Shown here one piece after another: positions 17,281-25,825 of a stretch of DNA of 64,000 nt (positions are counted from its first letter, which is position 1; each line of letters begins with the position of its first letter). Made by a program: the position numbers and the translations under genes. The stretch lies in contig JARROA010000013.1 of the NCBI GenBank assembly GCA_037384425.1, positions 29,977 through 93,976 of the forward strand, given 5' to 3'. Below the pieces are notes generated by a model that was not told the origin of the DNA, ran no database searches, and saw only the letters and a program-made list of their open reading frames with translations. Origin of the DNA: Thiodiazotropha sp037384425. Its GTDB lineage: Bacteria > Pseudomonadota > Gammaproteobacteria > Chromatiales > Chromatiaceae.

Positions 17281-18186
17281 GTGAAAATCGCCATACTCTC
17301 ACGCAACCGCAAACTCTACTCCACCGCCCGGCTGGTGGAGGCGTGCAAACAACGTGGTCATGAGGTCGATGTGCTCGACGTGGTGCGTTGCTACATGGAT
17401 ATTTCCCAAGACGCACCTGAGCTTCATTACAAGGGTGAGGTACTGCCGCGCTACGATGCCGTGATCCCCCGCATCGGCGCTTCCGTCACCTTCTATGGCA
17501 CGGCGGTGCTGCGCCAGCTGGAAATGATGGGGGTGTTTCCAGTCAATGAATCAGTCGCCATCAGCCGTTCGCGGGACAAGCTCCGCTCCTTGCAGCTGTT
17601 GGCCCGGGCCGGTGTCGGCATGCCCAAGACCGGTTTCGCCAACTCTCCCGACGATATCCAGGACCTGATCAAAATGCTCGGCGGCGCCCCCATGGTGATC
17701 AAACTGCTGGAGGGGACTCAGGGCATCGGCGTGGTGCTGGCGGAAACCCGCAAGGCGGCCGAGAGTGTCATCGAAGCCTTCATGGGCATGAAGACCAACA
17801 TCCTGGCGCAGGAGTTCATCAAGGAAGCGGGAGGCGCCGACATACGCTGTTTCGTTATCGGTGGAAAGGTCGTTGCGGCGATGATGCGCCAGGCGCCCGA
17901 AGGGGAGTTCCGCTCCAATCTGCATCGGGGTGGCAGCGCCCAGCTGGTCAAGATCACGCCGCGCGAACGGGCCACCGCCGTCAAGGCGGCCAAGGTGATG
18001 GGACTGAATGTGGCGGGTGTCGATATCCTGCGTTCGGAGCGCGGGCCCCTGGTGATGGAGGTCAACTCTTCGCCTGGACTAGAGGGGATTGAGAGAGCGA
18101 CCGGCAAGGACGTGTCCGGAATGATCGTCGACTTCATCGAAAAGAATGCCCGTCCCAACCGCACCCGCACCAAGGGCAAGGGTTAG
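17281..18186 (+). CDS. rimK: RimK-type alpha-L-glutamate ligase
   Basis: A 301-residue ATP-grasp ligase, the usual RimK length. The GTG start at 17281 has AAGGA about seven bases upstream; the open frame extends upstream through the protease gene in another reading. ATP-grasp features are SRDKLRSLQLLARAGVGMPKT, the GADIRCFVIGGKV strand and the metal-binding VMEVNSSPGLEGIE end. RimK adds glutamates to the C-terminus of ribosomal protein S6 and makes poly-glutamate in vitro. It is centred in a three-gene module with a protease and a deacylase. Confidence 0.95.
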   Translation: MKIAILSRNRKLYSTARLVEACKQRGHEVDVLDVVRCYMDISQDAPELHYKGEVLPRYDAVIPRIGASVTFYGTAVLRQLEMMGVFPVNESVAISRSRDKLRSLQLLARAGVGMPKTGFANSPDDIQDLIKMLGGAPMVIKLLEGTQGIGVVLAETRKAAESVIEAFMGMKTNILAQEFIKEAGGADIRCFVIGGKVVAAMMRQAPEGEFRSNLHRGGSAQLVKITPRERATAVKAAKVMGLNVAGVDILRSERGPLVMEVNSSPGLEGIERATGKDVSGMIVDFIEKNARPNRTRTKGKG

Positions 18187-18206
18187 GTGTGTCGAAAGGC
18201 TCTGTC

Positions 18207-19259
18207 ATGGAACCCTTGATCATTGCCGGTCAGCGTATCGAGCCGGGTACACATCAGACCATCGATCTGCCGGTGGCGCTGTTGCACACGCAGACGCCCA
18301 TGAATATGCCGGTGCGGATCATCCGGGGTCGCAAGGACGGCCCACGCCTCTTCGTCAGTGCGGCGATCCACGGCGACGAACTGAACGGGGTCGAGATCAT
18401 CCGTCGACTGAACCAGGAAAAGGCGCTCAAACGTCTGCACGGTACCCTCATCACCATACCCATCGTCAATGTCTTCGGCGTCATCCACCACTCCCGTTAT
18501 CTGCCCGACCGGCGCGATCTCAATCGCAGCTTTCCCGGCTCGGAAAGGGGCTCACTGGCGGGACGACTGGCCGACATCTTCATGACTGAGATCGTCGCCA
18601 ACTCCACCCACGGTATCGATCTGCATACCGGGGCACTGCATCGGGACAACCTGCCCCACTTGAGGGTGAATCTGGAGGATCCCGAGACCGAGCGGTTGGC
18701 GCGGACCTTCGGTGTCCCTGTCATCATCAACTCAGATCTGCGGGACGGTTCGCTGCGTGAGGTCGCGGCGGAACGAGGCATCCCCATGCTGCTCTATGAG
18801 GCGGGGGAGGCGTTACGTTTCGACGAGCTCTCCATCCGTGCCGGTGTGAAAGGCATCCTCAACGTGATGCGTGAGCTGGAGATGCTGCCAAAGAGCCGCA
18901 CCCGGGTGAAACGCAAGAGCGTGGAACCCCTGGTGGCCCGCTCCTCGATCTGGGCCCGCGCCACCGAGAGCGGTATCTTCCGTACCTACGCCGCCCTAGG
19001 CTCCCGGGTGGCCAAGGGGGAGGTGCTGGGCGCCATCGCCTCGCCCTTCGGCGACAACAACGTTGAGCTGTTGTCGCCCACCTCGGGCATCGTTATCGGC
19101 AGATCCAAACTGCCGCTGGTCAACGAGGGGGACGCCCTGTTCCACATCGCCCGCTTCCAAGCGGTGAAGGGTGCGGCGGAAAACGTGGAGGTCTTCACCG
19201 AGACCCTGGCGTCGGAGGAGCCGGAGGACCCGATGGGTGGGGAGCAGCCGATTATCTGA
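18207..19259 (+). CDS. succinylglutamate desuccinylase/aspartoacylase family protein
   Basis: A 350-residue M14-related zinc hydrolase. Zinc-ligand motifs are VSAAIHGDELNG and GIDLHTGA; the RDLNRSFPG segment is the substrate-binding arginine region. The C-terminal ~90 residues form a beta-sandwich-like lid (LGSRVAKGEVLGAIASPFG). The ATG at 18207 has AAAGG eight bases upstream; a GTG at 18189 is also possible. It follows rimK by about 20 bases and completes the RimK module, perhaps removing glutamyl or acyl groups from the product. Confidence 0.9.
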   Translation: MEPLIIAGQRIEPGTHQTIDLPVALLHTQTPMNMPVRIIRGRKDGPRLFVSAAIHGDELNGVEIIRRLNQEKALKRLHGTLITIPIVNVFGVIHHSRYLPDRRDLNRSFPGSERGSLAGRLADIFMTEIVANSTHGIDLHTGALHRDNLPHLRVNLEDPETERLARTFGVPVIINSDLRDGSLREVAAERGIPMLLYEAGEALRFDELSIRAGVKGILNVMRELEMLPKSRTRVKRKSVEPLVARSSIWARATESGIFRTYAALGSRVAKGEVLGAIASPFGDNNVELLSPTSGIVIGRSKLPLVNEGDALFHIARFQAVKGAAENVEVFTETLASEEPEDPMGGEQPII

Positions 19260-19835
19260 ATTGTCTCGGTCAATGAGGGAAATGGATACCTCCCTCAGGC
19301 AATCCTTGAATGAGGTGCCGGCCAGAGCAGCTGCAACGATCGGGGCTTGAGGCATACATTGGGGGATTCGCTTTTCACCAGTCTCGTTGAGGGGGGTATG
19401 AGGGGATTGCTGGAAGTTTTTACGACCGCTCCGGCTGGTTATGCCTTCGACACCCGAGACGCTGTCGAATTAATTGACACCCGAAATCTCCGGTCAAAAG
19501 TGTCGATGGCAGCGTGATTACGCTGCCTTAAGAATTCAGAAAAAGCTATTACAATCTAAATTCCTTTTTCAGGCCTATGGCCTGTCGACGTGATTTACAT
19601 CTCTGTCGTGCTACCTGAATTAACCTCCCAGTTTCGCAGCGACTTCCGGATAATTTCACTAAATATCAATGAGAAGCGAGTGTGATGTCCAGCGATGCGA
19701 TTGTTGGTGTGGTTATTGCGTGCTTAGTTCAGTAAGTAAAGACTCAAAAGGTCTTTCATGTAGGGAGTGGGACTCTGCCACTGGAACCTGGCGACACGTA
19801 AGAACTTAACGGTAACACATCTGAGGTGATTGAGA
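19260..19835. other. 576-base AT-richer upstream region of PEP-CTERM gene
   Basis: No gene is supported. A stem-loop TGAGGGA/TCCCTCA lies at 19274-19297 just after the deacylase gene. At 19463-19479 TGTC and GACA flank an AATTAATT core, and the 9-mer GACACCCGA occurs on both sides of it. A sigma-54-like promoter lies at 19705-19719. Confidence 0.5.
19705..19719 (+). promoter_or_regulatory. candidate sigma-54 promoter of PEP-CTERM gene
   Basis: TGGTGTGGTTATTGC aligns with TGGCACGRNNNTTGC: the -24 GG and -12 GC dinucleotides and their spacing are conserved, though -24 flank matches are partial. It lies about 115 bases before the start. PEP-CTERM genes in other bacteria are often under sigma-54 with the PrsR activator. 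Confidence 0.45.
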
Positions 19836-20399
19836 ATGAAGAAGTTATTGTTGAGCGCTCTGTTTGTGCTAGGGATCAGTGCGAACACGATTGCTCAAGC
19901 TGTAATGATCGATGACTCGAACGCGGGCGTTTACGACGGTACAGACGTGGGTGGTATCGATACGCTACTCGAAGTGCGTACGAAAGCCGACTTTCTCGCT
20001 TCCGGGCTTTCGCAAGTCGACTTTGAGTTGGACTTGATCAACGACCACGCGACCACGACCTACACCTACAATGTGGGTGATTACAAGACGGAAGACGTCG
20101 ACTACTATGCTACCGATACGGCGAATGTCTACGCCTTCGGACCGGCAGAGTTGGGAGATTTCTTCATCGTCAAGAACAGTACGTTCTGGGCGTTGTTTCA
20201 GAATAATGTGGAGTTCGACTGGGGTGTGATTCTGGCTAGTGTGCTTCCGGAAGGAATGAATATCCCCAGCGATTCCATGAGCATCAGTCACGTTACGGCA
20301 ACACCCGTAACGAAGACTGTCCCGGAACCCTCCCTGATGCTCCTGATGGGAACCGGGTTGATCGGGTTTGGTCTCGCCCGGCGGAAGATGAAGTGCTGA
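19836..20399 (+). CDS. PEP-CTERM sorting-domain protein
   Basis: A 187-residue exported protein. GAGGTG lies seven to eight bases before the ATG at 19836. A signal peptide (KKLLLSALFVLGISANTIAQA) is followed by an acidic extracellular domain without recognised fold. The C-terminus is a PEP-CTERM sorting signal: VPEP, a hydrophobic helix (LMLLMGTGLIGFGLA) and a basic RRK tail. Such proteins are recognised by an exosortase (EpsH/XrtA) and often surface-attached or linked to exopolysaccharide. No exosortase lies in this window. A strong terminator follows. Confidence 0.92.
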   Translation: MKKLLLSALFVLGISANTIAQAVMIDDSNAGVYDGTDVGGIDTLLEVRTKADFLASGLSQVDFELDLINDHATTTYTYNVGDYKTEDVDYYATDTANVYAFGPAELGDFFIVKNSTFWALFQNNVEFDWGVILASVLPEGMNIPSDSMSISHVTATPVTKTVPEPSLMLLMGTGLIGFGLARRKMKC

Positions 20400-20424
20400 C
20401 TTCGTAGCCTATGAGATGTCACCC

Positions 20425-20454
20425 AGCCCCGCTTCATGCGGGGCTTTTTGTTTC
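20425..20454 (+). terminator. intrinsic terminator after PEP-CTERM gene
   Basis: AGCCCCGC-TTCAT-GCGGGGCT followed by TTTTGTTT: a strong GC hairpin and T-run 25 bases after the stop codon. Confidence 0.9.
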
Positions 20455-20656
20455 TACGATGTGAGCCGGGATGGCTAACATTTCCTGCAGGCCTCTTGGA
20501 ACGGATGTGACTTCGGTCCGTGTAACTGCGGATGACATTAGAAAATCAGGCCATCGCGATAGTTTCCCCGGTCGTCTGGTCGCAGGGCTTGCCCGTTATA
20601 TCGTCCGCAGTTGATAGCAATACACTGTGATAACAGGATAGCGACAGTATGTTTTT

Positions 20657-21586
20657 TTACTCTTTGAGTTCCCAAGGCGATTGAGTATCCTGCCGGCAGG
20701 CGTCGAAGACCCTGTCGATAATCTTGTTGTCGTTTTTCCAGGCTTGATGCTGCATGGTAACGCACTCATTTCCGCTTTCGTCGTACTTGTCGAGCAGGGC
20801 GAGTCTGCCACGTCTGCCGCTGTCGGGATTCGCCCAGGTCTTGCTGGAACCTTTGCTCGCTGCGGTGAGTGCCACCGCTGCCTCCCTGGCGATCCTCAAA
20901 TCCTCGCCTTCAAGCACAATCGCTTTCCCGCCGGCGATGTTTCCCAGACCGGAGAGCGCCCGAAACGGGGCGGTGATCACGCCGGTGAAGACACCTGTCA
21001 CCGCGCCTTCGGTTGCTTTCTGTCCGGCAACGCCGGCCTTCGAGATAAGGTCATCGACGCGATCCAGGGTGGCGGGTATCGATTTGCGCGTGGTCTCGAT
21101 CTCTTCACGTATCGCCTTGACCTCCTCGAGGACATCGGGAACCAGCTGTCGGCTTGCCGCTATCTCCTTGTTGGTTTGACTGATCGAGGCGGAGGTCGCG
21201 TTCACGGTTTTCAGGATATCTGGAATCGACTCCCTGGAATCTTCGACCTGTTGCAGGATGGATGGGATGAGCTTTCTGGTTTCCTCTATCTCGATGATAA
21301 CGGATGGTATGAGTTTCCGTGTTTCTCCAATCTCATCGACAATGGTGGGAATCTCTCCACGGACTGCCGATATCTCAGTCAGTATCGGAGGCACCAGTCT
21401 TCGAATTTCCTTCACTTCAGCAAGAATCGGATCGACTTTTCCGCTTGTGCTTTCCACCTGTGTCAGGATGGCCGGGAGGTCCCTGTGGATGCGGGATAAT
21501 TCATAGGTGAAATAGGCGATGGCCCCCGCGACAGCGAACAATCCTGCAGAAAGCGTATAGGTTGCAACAGAGCCGGTCTTGTTCAC
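20657..21586 (-). CDS. membrane-anchored coiled-coil protein with heptad-like repeats
   Basis: A 309-residue protein. One N-terminal transmembrane segment (LSAGLFAVAGAIAYFTYEL) is followed by about ten copies of a ~14-15-residue repeat (pattern R-x-x-[IL]-P-x-[IV]-[IL]-x-E-[IV]) over residues ~35-175, predicted to be a long helical rod. A Gly/Ala-rich segment follows (about 185-225). The last ~60 residues, with TWANPDSGRRG and two cysteines (NECVTM, DACRQD), resemble the C-terminal domain of 17-kDa surface-antigen-like proteins. Function is unknown; an envelope-spanning structural role is plausible. The 21-base repeat lies just upstream of its start. Confidence 0.8.
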   Translation of the reverse strand: MNKTGSVATYTLSAGLFAVAGAIAYFTYELSRIHRDLPAILTQVESTSGKVDPILAEVKEIRRLVPPILTEISAVRGEIPTIVDEIGETRKLIPSVIIEIEETRKLIPSILQQVEDSRESIPDILKTVNATSASISQTNKEIAASRQLVPDVLEEVKAIREEIETTRKSIPATLDRVDDLISKAGVAGQKATEGAVTGVFTGVITAPFRALSGLGNIAGGKAIVLEGEDLRIAREAAVALTAASKGSSKTWANPDSGRRGRLALLDKYDESGNECVTMQHQAWKNDNKIIDRVFDACRQDTQSPWELKE

Positions 21587-22051
21587 GTTGCCGAGCCTCC
21601 ATAGATATTACTTTCGGATCAGTAAGAGGATCTGGTCGCGCTGTTTGATACCCATCTGAGTTCGCGAGCGCCAATGTGTGTGATCAAATGAAAAGTGGGA
21701 TCATCATGGCATTGACCAGGTCGATGAAGAACACGCCCACCAGAAGCGTCCGATCAATGAGTTCCTTCGGACATTTCCCCTGGACGTGAGATACAGCCCT
21801 CTCTACCACTAGGCTACTGGCGGAACCCTAGCCCTTCACGCGGGAATTTGCGAGGGATTTAGCGGCGCTGATGGCGACCCAGGGTATTCCGTTTGCGGGG
21901 GGGTGACAGCCCCGGTCTATCCTGCAAGCCGTGCTGAGGCATCGCGTGAGCGGGATCGCGCTTGAGAGGGCTTGCCGCGGGTCACCTGGCATCTGAGGCC
22001 TGGGGCGATGTCGGCGCGGTGACGAAAACCGCCTGGGATTCAAGGGGATAA
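21587..22051. other. 465-base gap, no gene supported
   Basis: It contains the second copy of the 21-base repeat (21605-21625). A 47-codon minus-strand frame ending near 21684 encodes a hydrophobic stretch (VGVFFIDLVNAMMIPLFI) and may be a gene remnant. The stretch nearest the tRNA is GC-rich with no clear structure. Confidence 0.4.
21605..21625. repeat. 21-base direct repeat, copy 2
   Basis: Identical to 16596-16616; lies about 20 bases upstream of the coiled-coil protein start, so it could be an operator or leader element. Confidence 0.75.
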
Positions 22052-22127
22052 TGGTGGGCGCAACAGGGATCGAACCTGTGACCTCTGCAATGTGACTGCA
22101 GCGCTCTCCCAGCTGAGCTATGCGCCC
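22052..22127 (-). tRNA. tRNA-Val (CAC)
   Basis: A 76-base cloverleaf including encoded CCA. The acceptor stem is GGGCGCA/TGCGCCC, the D arm carries AGCTCAGCTGGGAGAGC, and the anticodon stem CTGCA/TGCAG encloses loop GTCACAT with anticodon CAC (codon GUG). The T arm carries GGTTCGATCC. Confidence 0.96.
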
Positions 22128-22242
22128 TCGTGCGGTGAGGAGCGCATTCTAATGGGCTTTCACCAGGGGCGTCAAACGTCTCTACCGATTAGGCCAGGGT
22201 CTGATAGAATCCCCCCTTTCCTGTTTCCCTGTTGTGAGATCG

Positions 22243-23655
22243 ATGACTGTCCGTACCCGTTTCGCTCCCAGCCCCACCGGCTACCTGCATGTCGGTGGCG
22301 CCCGCACCGCGCTCTTCTCCTGGCTCTACGCCCGCAAGCATGGCGGTAAGTTCGTGCTGCGCATCGAGGATACCGATCTGGAGCGCTCCACGGCGGAGTC
22401 GGTGAATGCCATCCTGGAGGGCATGACCTGGCTCGGCCTGGAGTACGACGAGGGGCCTTTCTACCAGACCCAGCGCTTCGATCGTTACAACCAAGTGATC
22501 GACGAGTTGATGGAGAAAGGGCTGGCCTACCGCTGCAACTGCTCCCGCGAGCGTCTCGATGCGTTGCGTGAGTCCGCCATGCAGCACAAGCAGAAACCGC
22601 GCTACGACGGCCACTGCCGGGACCGCCATGTCAGCCCGGACGAACCCCACGTGATCCGCTTTCGCAACCCGGACACCGGCGTGGTAACGGTGGGTGACCT
22701 GATTCGCGGCCGGGTCAATTTCAACAACGAGGAGTTGGATGACCTGATCATTCGCCGCACCGATGGCTCACCCACCTACAACCTGACCGTGGTGGTGGAC
22801 GACATGGACATGCAGATCACCCACGTCATCCGCGGTGACGACCACCTGAACAACACCCCCAAGCAGATCAACATCCTGCAGGCTATAGGCGCCGAGCTGC
22901 CGCAGTACGGCCACGTGCCCATGATTCTTGGCGACGACGGTGCCCGTCTGTCGAAACGCCACGGTGCGGTCAGTGTCATGCAGTACCGTGAGGACGGATT
23001 TCTGCCGGAGGCGCTGCTCAACTACCTGGTGCGCCTCGGCTGGTCCCATGGCGATCAGGAGATCTTCAGCGTCGACGAGATGATCGATCTGTTCGACATC
23101 GACGCCGTTAACAAGGCAGCCTCCAGCTTCAACACCGAGAAGCTGTTGTGGCTCAACCAGCACTACATCAAGAACGACGATCCCAAGCGTATCGCCCATC
23201 TGCTCAGCCCCCACATGGGCGAGCTGGGCATCGATCCGGCCGAGGGTCCGGATCTGGCCGAGGTGGCCGAGGCCCATCAGGAGCGGGCGCGCTCGCTGGT
23301 GGAGATGGCCGAGATGGTGGCCTTCTGCTACAAGGACTACGAGGATTTCGACGAGGTGGCGGCGAAGAAGCATCTGCGGGGCGTGGCCCGCGAGCCCCTG
23401 GAGCGACTGCGCGCGGTGCTGGAGTCTCTGGGCGAGTGGACCGAGGAGAGCCTGCATGCAGCCGTGCAGCAGGTCGCGGACGAACTCGAGCTCAAGATGG
23501 GCAAGGTGGCCCAGCCACTGCGGGTGGCGGTGGTCGGCCGCGCCGCCTCGCCGGGCATCGACGTGACCCTGCGCCTGGTGGGCAAGAGTGCCACCCTGCG
23601 CCGTATCGACCGGGCCCTGGACTATATCCGTCAGCGCGAAGCCAACGCGGGTTGA
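22243..23655 (+). CDS. gltX: glutamate--tRNA ligase
   Basis: A 470-residue class I synthetase that charges tRNA-Glu. The HIGH-type signature is in FAPSPTGYLHVGGARTALFSW (split here as FAPSPTGYLHVGG) and the KMSKS-type in ARLSKRHGAVSV. Length is normal. The ATG at 22243 is preceded by GAG; a TTG three codons upstream is less likely. Located 115 bases from a divergent tRNA-Val gene, and separated from glnS by a REP-like inverted pair. Confidence 0.97.
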   Translation: MTVRTRFAPSPTGYLHVGGARTALFSWLYARKHGGKFVLRIEDTDLERSTAESVNAILEGMTWLGLEYDEGPFYQTQRFDRYNQVIDELMEKGLAYRCNCSRERLDALRESAMQHKQKPRYDGHCRDRHVSPDEPHVIRFRNPDTGVVTVGDLIRGRVNFNNEELDDLIIRRTDGSPTYNLTVVVDDMDMQITHVIRGDDHLNNTPKQINILQAIGAELPQYGHVPMILGDDGARLSKRHGAVSVMQYREDGFLPEALLNYLVRLGWSHGDQEIFSVDEMIDLFDIDAVNKAASSFNTEKLLWLNQHYIKNDDPKRIAHLLSPHMGELGIDPAEGPDLAEVAEAHQERARSLVEMAEMVAFCYKDYEDFDEVAAKKHLRGVAREPLERLRAVLESLGEWTEESLHAAVQQVADELELKMGKVAQPLRVAVVGRAASPGIDVTLRLVGKSATLRRIDRALDYIRQREANAG

Positions 23656-23675
23656 CAGGGGTTCGGATATTTTTA

Positions 23676-23737
23676 CGGTGCGGCAAGCCGCACCCTACGA
23701 AATTCCGCCAGTGCGTAGGGTGCGGCTTGCCGCACCG
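23676..23737. repeat. REP-like perfect inverted repeat pair
   Basis: Two 24-base arms (23676-23699 and 23714-23737) are exact reverse complements around a 14-base loop, making a long hairpin between gltX and glnS. This is the best-preserved copy of the GTGCGGC family in the window. Confidence 0.9.
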
Positions 23738-23777
23738 ATAAGCCGTAGATTTCACTACTAAAGCAGAACCAAGCACC

Positions 23778-25469
23778 ATGAGCGAACAGGACAAGAGCGC
23801 ACCCAGCCATTTCATCCGCCAGATCATCGATCAGGATCTGCAGGCGGGTAAAAACGAGGGGCGGGTGCACACCCGTTTCCCACCCGAGCCCAACGGCTAT
23901 CTGCATATCGGCCACGCCAAGTCGATCGTGCTCAACTTCGGTCTGGCGCAGGACTACCACGGTAAGTGCAACCTGCGCTTCGACGACACCAATCCCCACA
24001 AGGAGAACATGGAGTTCGTCGAGAGCATCAAGGCGGATGTGCGCTGGCTGGGCTACGACTGGGAGGATCGTCTCTTCTATGCCTCCGACTACTTTCAGCA
24101 GCTCTACGATTTCGCAGTGGAGTTGATCCAGGCCGGCAAGGCCTATGTCTGCGATCTCGACGCGGAGCAGATGCGCGAATACCGGGGCACCCTCAAGGAG
24201 CCGGGCCGCGAGAGTCCCTACCGCAACCGCCCGGTCGAGGAGAACCTGGACCTGTTTGCGCGCATGAAGGCGGGTGAGTTCGCCGACGGCGAGCGGGTGC
24301 TGCGGGCCAAGATCGACATGGCCTCGCCCAACATGAACATGCGCGATCCGACCCTCTACCGCATCCGCCACGGGGTGATCCACCACCAGACCGGCGAGGC
24401 CTGGTGCATCTACCCGATGTACGACTACACCCACCCCATCTCCGATGCCCTGGAGGGTATCACCCACTCCCTCTGCACCCTGGAGTTCGAGGACCACCGG
24501 CCCCTCTACGACTGGACCCTGGACAACATCACCATCCCCTGCCATCCGCAGCAGATCGAGTTTTCGCGGCTCAATCTGGAGTACACCGTGATGAGCAAAC
24601 GCAAGCTGACCCAGCTGGTGGAGGAGGGGTTCGTCGAGGGCTGGGACGATCCCCGTATGCCGACCATCGCCGGGCTGCGCCGGCGTGGATTCACACCGGG
24701 ATCGATCCGCGATTTCTGCGGCCGTATCGGCATCACCAAGTCGGACAACCTGGTGGAGATGGGGGTGTTGGAGAACTGCATCCGCGAGGACCTGGACGCC
24801 AACGCCCCGCGGCGCATGGCGGTGCTGCATCCGCTGAAGCTGGTGATCGAGAACTATCCGGAGGACGGCGAGGAGTGGCTGACCGCCGCCAACCATCCGA
24901 AGGACGAGTCGATGGGCAGCCGCGAGATCCCCTTCTGCCGGGAAATCTACATCGACCAGGCCGACTTCCGCGAAGAGGCCAACAAGAAGTACAAGCGGCT
25001 GGTCACCGGTGGTGAGGTGCGCCTGCGCAACGCCTATGTCATCAAGTGCGAAGAGGTGATGAAGAACAACCAGGGCGACATCGTCGAGCTGCGCTGCAGC
25101 TACGACCCCGAGACCCTGGGCAAGAACCCGGAAGGACGCAAGGTGCGCGGCGTGATCCACTGGGTCTCCGCCCGCCACGGGGTCAAGGGTGAGGTGCGGC
25201 TCTACGACCGCCTGTTCAGTCAGGCCAATCCGGACAAGGTCGAAGAGGGCGGTCGCTTCACCGACAATCTCAACCCCGACTCTCTGCGTACCCTGACCGA
25301 TTGTTATCTCGAGCCTTTACTGGCGGAGGCGGGGGTGGACGAGCGGTTCCAGTTCGAGCGCGAAGGTTATTTCACTCCCGACAGCCGTGAAGCCGGCACC
25401 GAGCGGCCGGTTTTCAACCTCATCGTCACCCTGCGTGACTCCTGGGCCAAGATCGAGGGTCAGGGGTAG
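23778..25469 (+). CDS. glnS: glutamine--tRNA ligase
   Basis: A 563-residue class I synthetase that charges tRNA-Gln directly. The HIGH signature is PPEPNGYLHIGHAKS, and VMSKRKL is the KMSKS motif. The C-terminal ~220 residues form the anticodon-binding beta-barrels typical of GlnRS. Length matches the E. coli enzyme (554). Presence with GltX shows that this organism does not depend on Glu-tRNA-Gln amidotransferase. The start follows the REP hairpin by about 40 bases. Confidence 0.97.
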   Translation: MSEQDKSAPSHFIRQIIDQDLQAGKNEGRVHTRFPPEPNGYLHIGHAKSIVLNFGLAQDYHGKCNLRFDDTNPHKENMEFVESIKADVRWLGYDWEDRLFYASDYFQQLYDFAVELIQAGKAYVCDLDAEQMREYRGTLKEPGRESPYRNRPVEENLDLFARMKAGEFADGERVLRAKIDMASPNMNMRDPTLYRIRHGVIHHQTGEAWCIYPMYDYTHPISDALEGITHSLCTLEFEDHRPLYDWTLDNITIPCHPQQIEFSRLNLEYTVMSKRKLTQLVEEGFVEGWDDPRMPTIAGLRRRGFTPGSIRDFCGRIGITKSDNLVEMGVLENCIREDLDANAPRRMAVLHPLKLVIENYPEDGEEWLTAANHPKDESMGSREIPFCREIYIDQADFREEANKKYKRLVTGGEVRLRNAYVIKCEEVMKNNQGDIVELRCSYDPETLGKNPEGRKVRGVIHWVSARHGVKGEVRLYDRLFSQANPDKVEEGGRFTDNLNPDSLRTLTDCYLEPLLAEAGVDERFQFEREGYFTPDSREAGTERPVFNLIVTLRDSWAKIEGQG

Positions 25470-25489
25470 GTTCCGGCCGGCAGTTTGAC

Positions 25490-25547
25490 GGTGCGGCAAA
25501 CCGCACCCTACGGGTAATTCAAGTGCAGGGTGCGGCTTGCCGCACCG
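25490..25547. repeat. REP-like inverted repeat pair
   Basis: Left arm carries GTGCGGCAAACCGCACC and CTACG; right arm is GCAGGGTGCGGCTTGCCGCACC. It sits 21 bases after the glnS stop and could help end its transcript. Confidence 0.85.
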
Positions 25548-25645
25548 CTTAGGCCCGCTATAGGGGGCCTGCCTGTCCGCGACCTGTTTGGAGATAAAAA
25601 GCATTGGACAAAAGCGTGATGATCTTCTAACATGCGCGACTTTCC

Positions 25646-25721
25646 GGGGCCATAGCTCAGCTGGGAGAGCGCAACACTGGCAGTGTTGAGGTCGGCGGTT
25701 CGATCCCGCCTGGCTCCACCA
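25646..25721 (+). tRNA. tRNA-Ala (GGC)
   Basis: A 76-base cloverleaf with encoded CCA. Acceptor stem GGGGCCA/TGGCTCC (one G-U pair), anticodon stem CAACA/TGTTG with loop CTGGCAG, anticodon GGC (codon GCC). The T arm has GGTTCGATCC. Confidence 0.96.
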
Positions 25722-25731
25722 ATGACGATAG

Positions 25732-25759
25732 AATAGCCCGGAGTCTCTCCGGGTTATCT
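25732..25759 (+). terminator. terminator after tRNA-Ala
   Basis: AATAGCCCGGAG-TCT-CTCCGGGTTATCT forms a stable hairpin; TGTTT follows. It lies 11 bases after the tRNA 3' end. Confidence 0.75.
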
Positions 25760-25825
25760 GTTTCAGGGCCTTGCATAACCTATGCTCAAGGAAGCCTTCC
25801 AAACCGGCGCCACTTCGGGGTGGAC

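Noticed and set aside
21681..21830. Short minus-strand frame with a hydrophobic end (VFFIDLVNAMMIPLFI), and a tRNA D-arm-like string just upstream
   Set aside because: Too short for a family call, no ribosome site, and the tRNA-like part cannot be folded into a cloverleaf. At most a remnant.
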